This document shows, in pieces, positions 1 through 5,179 of a stretch of 7,056 bases of DNA (position 1 is its first letter; each line of letters starts with the position of its first letter). The translations under genes were made by a program, and so were the position numbers. Source of the DNA: Syntrophomonadaceae bacterium. GTDB lineage: Bacteria > Bacillota > Dethiobacteria > DTU022. The stretch spans positions 1-7,056 of the forward strand of contig SLBE01000137.1 in NCBI GenBank assembly GCA_007126465.1. Reading direction: 5' to 3'. Under the pieces are notes generated by a model, which did not search any database, was not told the DNA's origin, and worked only from the letters and a program-made list of their open reading frames with translations.

Positions 1-78
1 CAGCAAAGCAAACAGGGCAAACGGCAATATAAGACTGTAAACCATTAAGGTTCGATATGACAGATGCTTGTTAGTCAT
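1..78 (-). CDS. Start of an exported or membrane protein (partial, runs off the window)
   Basis: Only the first 26 codons are present. They begin at an ATG whose bases overlap the stop of the ligase-like gene by 8 bp (ATGACTAA, 71-78), so the two genes are probably co-transcribed and translationally coupled. The visible peptide starts MTNKHLSYRTL and continues as an uninterrupted hydrophobic run (LILPFALFALL). This is a short polar, basic N-terminus followed by a hydrophobic core, as in a signal peptide or first membrane helix. A purine-rich GGAGA lies about 12 bases upstream inside the ligase gene. No lipobox or mature domain is visible, so function cannot be assigned. The N-terminus shares KHLSY, and 15 identical bases, with the beta-helix lipoprotein of this window, so a second surface lipoprotein is one possibility. 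The reading frame and overlap are seen directly; the export role is inferred. Confidence 0.6.
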   Translation of the reverse strand, partial: MTNKHLSYRTLMVYSLILPFALFALL

Positions 79-2779
79 TGTTTTCATCTTCTCCACGCAG
101 TTCCGCCAGCCTCTGACGGGCATCGTTATAGAACTGATCGTCTTCGGGAACTGCTTCATAATATTTTTCTGCGGCAGCCTGATCTCCAAGCAAGTAATGG
201 GCCCTGCCCATGATATAACTGAGCTGGTTTGCATGGCCAAATTTTTCTTTCATCACAGGTTCAAACTCCAATGCTTCTTCCAGGTGTTTTTCAGCCAGCG
301 TATAATTGCCCGCATCTACTAGATGTTCAGCAACCTGCAGCCTGGAAAAAGCTGCCTGCCGATAGCTGCTTACGGAAAATGGGTTCCTCTCCACCATTTT
401 ATCGATATAGCGCAGACCTTCTTCATCATCTACATAGCTCATCAACAGGCTGCCGTAGCGAGCCATATAGGTTAATTCATAAGGTTCAAGCTCATAGGCG
501 CGTTCGGCCAGCATTAAGACTCTTTCGATCTGTCCCCATGACTGGGTCTGCCTGGCCTGAGACTCGATAATAACCCCAAGGTTATGGTAATTCTCAGCTC
601 TGAAGGGATCCAGGCGGATCGCATTTTCCTTCTCTATTACTGCCTGCTTCAGGTTGCCCCTGTTCATAAGATCCTGTGCATGGTGGGTAGTTTCCAACCC
701 GCTCCACAAGACTGAAGAAAATATAGTCAGGAACAAGCCGGCAAGTACAGCTATTATACCAATAGCCAGACCGGTTCCCGGTTTCTCTTTATCAGAATTG
801 CCTCTTCCGAACCACTGCACCCGGTCAAGGCTGCGGGACGCACCAAGTAATACAAAAAGAAATATCCCCACTGCGGCCATTGAAAAATTCCAGTCGATAA
901 CGCTATGGGCGCCCAGGGCGGCTACCGGGATAAATACGGCAGTCCAGTACTGCCATCTGCCGGGGGAAGCTTTCCGTCTGGCACAATTACGAACGAAAGC
1001 AGCTGCTAAACTGACCCAGATCCCAACAAAAGCCAGAAAACCAAATACACCTGACTCAATCCAAACCTGGAGGTAATGGTTATGAACTTCCCTGGAGTCA
1101 TAATGCTGATCCTGGTAACTCTTATATACCGAAGCCCAGGCTCCACCGCCTGCCCCAAGCAGCGGATAATCACGAATCACCTTGGTGGCATCCTGGAATA
1201 GCTCAAAACGGCGGTCCATGTTTCGGTCTAGCGAAAAAGAGTAAAGCCGGTTATAAAAACGGTCAGGCAGAAGCCGACTCATGGCGAAGCTAAGCTTATG
1301 CTCTCTATCAGGAGAAATAAGAGTTACATCGCGGAAGGCAACCGATGTGCCGGGGTAACGGTTATATACCTGAACATCAAGGCGGATATTGTCCGCACTT
1401 GTTTCAAAAGAAAACTCCTTATCAGCCCAGCCGTCCGTTTTATCACCTTCATACCTAAACAGCTCTTCGGTCTTGTACTCGGGGAGTCCGCCCAGGACTC
1501 TTATACCCCATACATAATCCTGCTCTAAAGTGCCGGCATCTGTTTCAGCGTCAGCATTAACAGCTAGTTCTAGCCGGTAAGTGTCTCCGGCCCGTATATC
1601 GGAAATGACCTGTTCATAGATTTCAGTTCGCACCTCTTCGTCAGCAGCACGTTCCAGGTAAAGGGGACCCGTTAAGGGAATAACCAGGGCAACTACAAGT
1701 GCTAAAACGCCAATAACAATGACGGAAACAGCGATGCTTACCCGGAGCTTTCTGCTCTGGTTGAAATATAGTTCGATGAGAATGCCCAGCAGTGATGCCG
1801 CTATAATGGCCGCGATGATTATTATCCAGGCCTGGGCAGGAGAATCAGATCTGAAAACAGGGTCCGCCAGAAAGGCTGCCGGAACAGCAACCAGTCCGGT
1901 TGCTGCCAGGTAAAGCACGGAACGCAGCCTTTGCCCCGGAGCAGATGTAACAATAAGCAGAATAGCCAGTGGAGGAAGCAGCAGCCAGGCCCCCCTGGAA
2001 AAGGTAAGTACAACAGTGAGCAGCATTAAAGCTGCAGGGGCCAGGTAGACAAACCGATATTTTTGAGCTGCCAGCGGAGCAAGAGCCAGGTTCATCAGGT
2101 ATGTTGCCATAAAATAAGCCGCTGCTGTATTGGCATAACCCATGGGAGATGCAATTCGGTTGGAAGCGTAACCTCCGACAAAGTCCCAGTGACCCACCGC
2201 AGCCCCAAGGCTGGCGATGGTTAAGACAATTGACGCTACAAGAAGCATGTGTAAAAACAAGTTTAGCCCCGGCGGTATATGTGTTTCTTGATCTTTAGAA
2301 CCGTTATCCAGGCTGTTCATGGTCCAGGGATATTTCCAGTAACGGCACAAGTCAAAAGCTACAAGGTATACAACCAGGTAAGTAGCAATTTTAAGGAGCT
2401 CTTCAAGGGCGTCACGTTTGTGGACAGCGACAAAAAAAGATGCAAAGTAAGCTACCAGGAGAATAACCAGGCAGATATCCAGGGGAGATTCAATCAAACG
2501 TCTGTCCCTGTTAATAATCCGGAATATGCCCCAGGCGATAAGCAGGGAAAATGCTACTACCTGGGCCTGTAAAAGCTCGGTAGTAAAAAATAAACCCCGT
2601 TGGAAAGGACCAACAAATAAAAGCAATGCAAGCAAAGCAAGCATTACAAATATGATTACATTATGAGCACGTCCTGAATATTCTTTGGCCTGCCAAGCCT
2701 GCTTTGGCCTGTTTTTTTTATCCTGCTTCTTCTTGGCGGTTTTAGCTTCTGCTTTTTTTGCTGAAGATTTTCGTGCCAC
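71..2779 (-). CDS. O-antigen ligase/polymerase-like (Wzy_C/WaaL family) membrane protein with C-terminal TPR domain
   Basis: This 902-residue polytopic membrane protein probably transfers or polymerises a lipid-linked glycan on the outer face of the cytoplasmic membrane. It has a Lys/Ala-rich cytoplasmic N-terminus (1-35), about eleven hydrophobic segments between 38 and 368, a large outer loop (about 369-575), three or four more helices (576-692), and a TPR-like helical domain (about 693-895). Family hallmarks are the SRG motif (S261-R262-G263) after a membrane helix and the loop motif EVHNHYLQ...ESG (564-577), whose His and downstream Glu/Gly are typical of WaaL/PglL-type ligases. Residues about 400-490 of the loop look like a jelly-roll carbohydrate-binding fold, ending AFRDVTL. 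The start is GTG: an in-frame TAA sits six codons upstream (2795-2797), and GGGGG lies 7 bases before the GTG. The acceptor and glycan are unknown; a cell without an outer membrane would not make lipopolysaccharide, so S-layer, lipid or protein glycosylation are options. The family is fairly sure, the exact reaction is not. Confidence 0.8.
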   Translation of the reverse strand: MARKSSAKKAEAKTAKKKQDKKNRPKQAWQAKEYSGRAHNVIIFVMLALLALLLFVGPFQRGLFFTTELLQAQVVAFSLLIAWGIFRIINRDRRLIESPLDICLVILLVAYFASFFVAVHKRDALEELLKIATYLVVYLVAFDLCRYWKYPWTMNSLDNGSKDQETHIPPGLNLFLHMLLVASIVLTIASLGAAVGHWDFVGGYASNRIASPMGYANTAAAYFMATYLMNLALAPLAAQKYRFVYLAPAALMLLTVVLTFSRGAWLLLPPLAILLIVTSAPGQRLRSVLYLAATGLVAVPAAFLADPVFRSDSPAQAWIIIIAAIIAASLLGILIELYFNQSRKLRVSIAVSVIVIGVLALVVALVIPLTGPLYLERAADEEVRTEIYEQVISDIRAGDTYRLELAVNADAETDAGTLEQDYVWGIRVLGGLPEYKTEELFRYEGDKTDGWADKEFSFETSADNIRLDVQVYNRYPGTSVAFRDVTLISPDREHKLSFAMSRLLPDRFYNRLYSFSLDRNMDRRFELFQDATKVIRDYPLLGAGGGAWASVYKSYQDQHYDSREVHNHYLQVWIESGVFGFLAFVGIWVSLAAAFVRNCARRKASPGRWQYWTAVFIPVAALGAHSVIDWNFSMAAVGIFLFVLLGASRSLDRVQWFGRGNSDKEKPGTGLAIGIIAVLAGLFLTIFSSVLWSGLETTHHAQDLMNRGNLKQAVIEKENAIRLDPFRAENYHNLGVIIESQARQTQSWGQIERVLMLAERAYELEPYELTYMARYGSLLMSYVDDEEGLRYIDKMVERNPFSVSSYRQAAFSRLQVAEHLVDAGNYTLAEKHLEEALEFEPVMKEKFGHANQLSYIMGRAHYLLGDQAAAEKYYEAVPEDDQFYNDARQRLAELRGEDENND

Positions 2780-2787
2780 CGGGATAC

Positions 2788-2837
2788 CCCCTTGTTACTC
2801 CTTTTGCTATTATAGCGGTTAAATGATCAAAGATAAA
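2788..2837 (-). promoter_or_regulatory. Promoter and leader of the ligase-like gene
   Basis: On the minus strand a perfect -10 box TATAAT lies at 2809-2814, with a weak -35 candidate TTTATC at 2832-2837 and a 17-bp spacer. Transcription would begin near 2802, about 23 bases before the GTG codon. The short leader holds AAAGGAG and then AAGGGGG; only the second is at a normal distance from the GTG. The promoter lies downstream of the lipoprotein gene's terminator, which supports separate transcription of the two surface genes. The -10 is convincing; the -35 matches only three of six consensus bases. Confidence 0.55.
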
Positions 2838-2874
2838 CGTTAATCTTATTTTACACATCATCAACTTTTTTAGC

Positions 2875-2910
2875 AAAAAGGCTGCCCGGTATTAAGTGGA
2901 CAGCCTTTTT
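2875..2910 (-). terminator. Rho-independent terminator after the beta-helix lipoprotein gene
   Basis: On the minus strand, AAAAAGGCTGTCC pairs with GGGCAGCCTTTTT to form a 13-bp stem with one T-G wobble around a 10-base loop, 37 bases after the lipoprotein stop codon. The A-run and T-run are part of the stem, so the element could also act for plus-strand transcripts, although no plus-strand gene ends here. It separates the lipoprotein gene from the ligase promoter. Confidence 0.85.
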
Positions 2911-2947
2911 ATTAGAATACCTTTCTGAAATTCTTATCTTGCTCCGC

Positions 2948-4357
2948 TTACTCTTCAATCACATCATCGGGAACGTTGCCTTCGTAGGTGTTATCATCGG
3001 CCCCTTCTAGAACAGCGCCTTCAGAGTAATGAATTGCTCCTCCGGAACTGGCCCTGTTGTTTTCGAAGATATTTTCGGCCAGCACTATGACGGCATCCAT
3101 CAACGCATAGATAGCACCACCATCACGCCTTGCTTCGTTATTTCTGAACGAATTTCCTTCAATAGAAGGCGTTGACGCCTGGATAAACATTGCGCCACCG
3201 TTGCGCTCTGCCTCATTCTCAGTAATCATGTTATCAATAATTGAAGGTTCTGACCCCTCGTTAATCAGGAATCCGCCGCCAAGCCTGGCCTGGTTATCAG
3301 AAATGGTGTTTGCTTCAATAACAGGATTTGAGTCCATATTAATGGAGAATCCACCTCCGGTCTCCGCCTGGTTACCGATAACCAGGTTATCAACAAACTC
3401 GGGTGATGAACCAAAATAAATGGCAATTCCTCCACCCGATGGGCCGGCCCTGTTATCGGAAAGGTCGTTTCCACTGATCAAGGGTGAAGAATTGGTAAGG
3501 AAAATACCTCCTCCGAAATTATTGGCATGGTTGTTGATAACTATGTTGTCAATGATTTCAGGGCTGGCTTCAAAGATGGAAAAAGCACCACCATTTTCAC
3601 CACTGTTATCGGATATAGTATTACCCTCAAACAAAGCCGGGCCGTCTCCGTCACCACTGACAGCAATGCCTCCCCCGCTTCTACCGGCAGAGTTATTGGC
3701 TATTTCATTATTAACTACCCTGGCGGATGAATTGGCAACAAAAACCCCGCCGCCACCACCTGTGGATAAGTTGTTAACAATCCTGTTTTCTTCTATTACA
3801 GGGGCAGATTCGTAAGCTAAAATCCCGCCACCTCTTTCAGCAACATTATCAACCAAAACATTCTTGGTTATAGTAGGTGAACTGCCGTTAAGGATGATAA
3901 TTCCACCACCGTAAAGTGACGGAACTTCCTGCAATTCTCCCTCAATTTCAAACTCTAATACTTCCATATTGCCGCTACCACCGGTTATAGTAAACCCGCT
4001 TAAAACGGCCGCTTCAGTTTCTCCGCTTTTAAATGAAACTACAGAGTCAACACCACCTGCATCAATTACGGTTTCATCAACGATTTCCGGATCATCAGGA
4101 TCCATGCTGCGTATGGTTATATTTTTCCCCTGAAAATCAATTCTTTCATTATATGTACCCGGCCTGACAACAATTTCGTCACCATCCGCTGCAGCCTCAA
4201 TCGCTTCCTGGATGGTTTCAAAATCATCTGGAACCATCAGGGCTCCTTCAATAGCCTCTTCCTCTCCATCACAGGCAGATAGCAAACCTGCAAGAGCCAG
4301 GGACAATACTGCCAGCAAAATAAAATATGACAGATGCTTTCGCTTGTATTGCGTCAT
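2948..4357 (-). CDS. Right-handed beta-helix repeat lipoprotein (pectin-lyase fold)
   Basis: This is a 469-residue surface lipoprotein. Residues 1-28 form a signal peptide with basic residues K5, R6 and K7, a hydrophobic core, and lipobox L26-S-A-C29; Cys29 would be lipidated. An acidic linker leads into the classic start of NosD/pectate-lyase-like beta-helices: VPDDFETIQEAIEAAADGDEI then PGTYNERIDF (42-75). From about 150 to 461 there are about twelve rungs of roughly 22-29 residues, each built on the pattern GGGI...SSP.I..N.I..N. The last residues are acidic (VPDDVIEE). No conserved lyase catalytic cluster was recognised, so binding or scaffolding of a surface polysaccharide is as likely as enzyme activity. 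The ATG is preceded by GGAGGG at 11 bases. The gene has its own promoter and terminator and sits upstream of a glycan-ligase-like gene, consistent with a cell-envelope role. Fold and lipidation are well supported; substrate is unknown. Confidence 0.88.
   Translation of the reverse strand: MTQYKRKHLSYFILLAVLSLALAGLLSACDGEEEAIEGALMVPDDFETIQEAIEAAADGDEIVVRPGTYNERIDFQGKNITIRSMDPDDPEIVDETVIDAGGVDSVVSFKSGETEAAVLSGFTITGGSGNMEVLEFEIEGELQEVPSLYGGGIIILNGSSPTITKNVLVDNVAERGGGILAYESAPVIEENRIVNNLSTGGGGGVFVANSSARVVNNEIANNSAGRSGGGIAVSGDGDGPALFEGNTISDNSGENGGAFSIFEASPEIIDNIVINNHANNFGGGIFLTNSSPLISGNDLSDNRAGPSGGGIAIYFGSSPEFVDNLVIGNQAETGGGFSINMDSNPVIEANTISDNQARLGGGFLINEGSEPSIIDNMITENEAERNGGAMFIQASTPSIEGNSFRNNEARRDGGAIYALMDAVIVLAENIFENNRASSGGAIHYSEGAVLEGADDNTYEGNVPDDVIEE
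2975..3910 (-). repeat. Array of about twelve beta-helix rungs within the lipoprotein gene
   Basis: Residues 150-461 repeat a unit of roughly 22-29 residues with Gly-Gly-Gly-(Ile/Phe) at the start of one strand, Ser-Ser-Pro-x-Ile at a turn, and Asn at the inward ladder position before Ile/Val and again three to five residues later. Examples are GGGIFLTNSSPLISGN, GGFSINMDSNPVIEAN and GGAMFIQASTPSIEGN. Units are diverged, most strongly in the final two, where the SSP turn is lost. The repeat is seen at protein level; I did not find long exact DNA repeats between units. Confidence 0.85.
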
Positions 4358-4403
4358 TAACTAATAACCCTCCATTCAGCCTTAAATAAGCAATTATGAT
4401 AAA

Positions 4404-4512
4404 GGTTTTCAGGCGGCTCAACGTCCTGAAAACCCTTTCCTGGTGGCCGTGAAGAGCTTTATGCTCCTGTTTTTAAAATAGCCAGCTGTTCTTATTTTTC
4501 AGCTGCACGACC
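4404..4512 (-). promoter_or_regulatory. Candidate structured 5' leader RNA of the lipoprotein gene
   Basis: The predicted minus-strand transcript has a leader of about 160 nt. A 7-bp helix (GGTCGTG at 4512-4506 with CACGGCC at 4451-4445, one wobble) encloses two hairpins: CAGCTG/CAGCTG (4505-4500 with 4488-4483, 11-nt loop) and AGGAGC/GCTCTT (4468-4463 with 4457-4452, loop ATAAA). Downstream, GGTTTTCAGG/CCTGAAAACC (4434-4425 with 4413-4404, 11-nt loop) forms a perfect 10-bp hairpin followed by TTTATCATAATT. The layout, a multi-branch domain followed by a terminator-like hairpin before the ribosome binding site, resembles a riboswitch or attenuator, but it does not match any riboswitch consensus I recall. 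The pairings are seen; the function is inferred. Confidence 0.4.
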
Positions 4513-4522
4513 TCGCAGGGGT

Positions 4523-4551
4523 ATTATAGCAAATAGCGATCTATAAGGCAA
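4523..4551 (-). promoter_or_regulatory. Promoter of the beta-helix lipoprotein gene
   Basis: On the minus strand TTGCCT (4546-4551, four of six consensus bases) and a perfect TATAAT (4523-4528) are separated by exactly 17 bp. Transcription would start near 4516, giving a leader of about 160 nt before the ATG at 4357. It fires away from the perR promoter. Confidence 0.7.
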
Positions 4552-4566
4552 TAGTTGAGTAGATCG
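4537..4566. promoter_or_regulatory. Inverted repeat bracketing the lipoprotein -35 box (possible operator)
   Basis: CGATCTA (4537-4543) and TAGATCG (4560-4566) are perfect 7-bp inverted arms with a 16-bp spacer, so their centres are 23 bp apart, about two helical turns. The -35 box of the lipoprotein promoter lies between the arms. This is the geometry of a dimeric repressor or activator site. No regulator can be named from it. Confidence 0.35.
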
Positions 4567-4627
4567 TGAGGTGTATAAAGGCTAAAAACAGGGCATCAGG
4601 TCATTTTCGCCTGATTTCATACTAGTT

Positions 4628-4642
4628 TTATAGTAATTATCG
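4628..4642 (+). promoter_or_regulatory. PerR-box-like operator, upstream copy
   Basis: TTATAGTAATTATCG matches 11 of the 14 informative positions of the Bacillus PerR box TTATAATNATTATAA. It lies just upstream of a perfect TTGACA -35 box (4645-4650) in front of perR-katG, so PerR bound here would be placed to autoregulate the operon. The match is seen; binding is inferred. Confidence 0.5.
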
Positions 4643-4644
4643 CA

Positions 4645-4673
4645 TTGACAGCACAGAATATTTATAGTAAGTT
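4645..4673 (+). promoter_or_regulatory. Probable promoter of the perR-katG operon
   Basis: A perfect TTGACA is at 4645-4650. At a 17-bp spacer the -10 would be TAAGTT (4668-4673), only three of six consensus bases. A better hexamer, TATAGT (4663-4668), is too close (12 bp). The -35 is therefore firm and the -10 uncertain. The predicted leader is about 50 nt and ends in AAGGGG, 7 bases before the perR ATG. Confidence 0.5.
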
Positions 4674-4676
4674 AAA
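4662..4676 (+). promoter_or_regulatory. PerR-box-like operator, downstream copy
   Basis: TTATAGTAAGTTAAA keeps one good half-site (TTATAGTAA) and a degraded second half. The 10-mer TTTATAGTAA occurs exactly at 4627-4636 and 4661-4670, 34 bp apart, just over three helical turns, so the two sites face nearly the same side of the DNA and flank the -35 box. This copy overlaps the expected -10 region and would block polymerase directly. Confidence 0.4.
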
Positions 4677-4733
4677 GAAAGTAATCATTACAAACACAAA
4701 CAATTCGCAATATTTTGGCAAAGGGGCGGTATT

Positions 4734-5150
4734 ATGAACATTTCACATAAGGATCTTTCAGCTAAACTATCTGAACATAATATACGCCCGTCATTCCAAA
4801 GATTAAAAGTACTAGAGTATTTGATGCAAAACCAGTGTCACCCAACTGCTGAGCAGATATTCAACGAACTGCAAAGTGTCATCCCAACCTTATCCAAAAC
4901 TACTATTTATAACACCTTGAACAAGTTCGCAGATGCCGGACTGGTAAAGGTGTTGAACATAGAAGACAACGAAGCCCGCTATGACATCACAACCAAGACC
5001 CATGGACACTTTAAGTGCGACGAGTGTGGCACAATCTACAATTTCAAGGTAAATATTGATACATTGGATGCTAAAGAATTAAGCGGATTCATAACAACCG
5101 ACAGGGATGTATATTTTAAAGGTATTTGTCAAAATTGCCTTTTAATATAA
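4734..5150 (+). CDS. perR: Fur-family peroxide-responsive repressor, PerR-like
   Basis: This is a 138-residue, full-length Fur-family DNA-binding repressor. The winged helix spans about 1-83, with RPSFQRLKVLEYL and the recognition-helix segment TLSKTTIYNTLNKF (52-65). The dimerisation/metal domain follows. Structural zinc would be held by two CxxC pairs: C95/C98 and C132/C135. By alignment with Bacillus subtilis PerR, the regulatory metal ligands are H36, D84, H90 and H92, with H36 and H90 matching the histidines oxidised by peroxide. The fifth ligand, Asp104 in B. subtilis, is N103 here (CGTIYNF). The start is ATG with AAGGGG 7 bases upstream. katG follows after 29 bp and PerR-box-like sites lie upstream, so peroxide sensing is much more likely than iron homeostasis (Fur) or zinc (Zur). 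The family is certain; the PerR subtype is well supported by context and D84. Confidence 0.88.
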   Translation: MNISHKDLSAKLSEHNIRPSFQRLKVLEYLMQNQCHPTAEQIFNELQSVIPTLSKTTIYNTLNKFADAGLVKVLNIEDNEARYDITTKTHGHFKCDECGTIYNFKVNIDTLDAKELSGFITTDRDVYFKGICQNCLLI

Positions 5151-5179
5151 GAAATAACAAACGAAAGGGGTAAGTTTCA

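Noticed and set aside
654..1076. Plus-strand open frame of 140 codons opposite the ligase-like gene
   Set aside because: It is antisense to the conserved HNHYLQ/TM region of the ligase and has no start signal or family resemblance.
3420..3815. Plus-strand open frame of 131 codons inside the lipoprotein gene
   Set aside because: It is Pro/Leu/Ser-rich, the expected antisense of Gly/Asn/Ser repeats, has no convincing ribosome binding site, and overlaps a gene with clear fold repeats.
4404..4434. Calling the 10-bp hairpin an ordinary gene terminator
   Set aside because: It lies between a promoter and the gene that promoter drives, and its U-tract is weak. An attenuator or leader structure fits better than the end of a transcription unit.
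4595..4615. Hairpin ATCAGG/CCTGAT with a 9-base loop between the divergent promoters
   Set aside because: The stem is only 6 bp and is followed by TTTCAT, not a T-run. No transcript is expected to end here, so it is not called as a terminator.
4663..4668. TATAGT as the -10 box of the perR promoter
   Set aside because: It matches five of six bases but is only 12 bp from the TTGACA box, too short for a sigma-A promoter. It is better explained as part of the PerR-box-like repeat.
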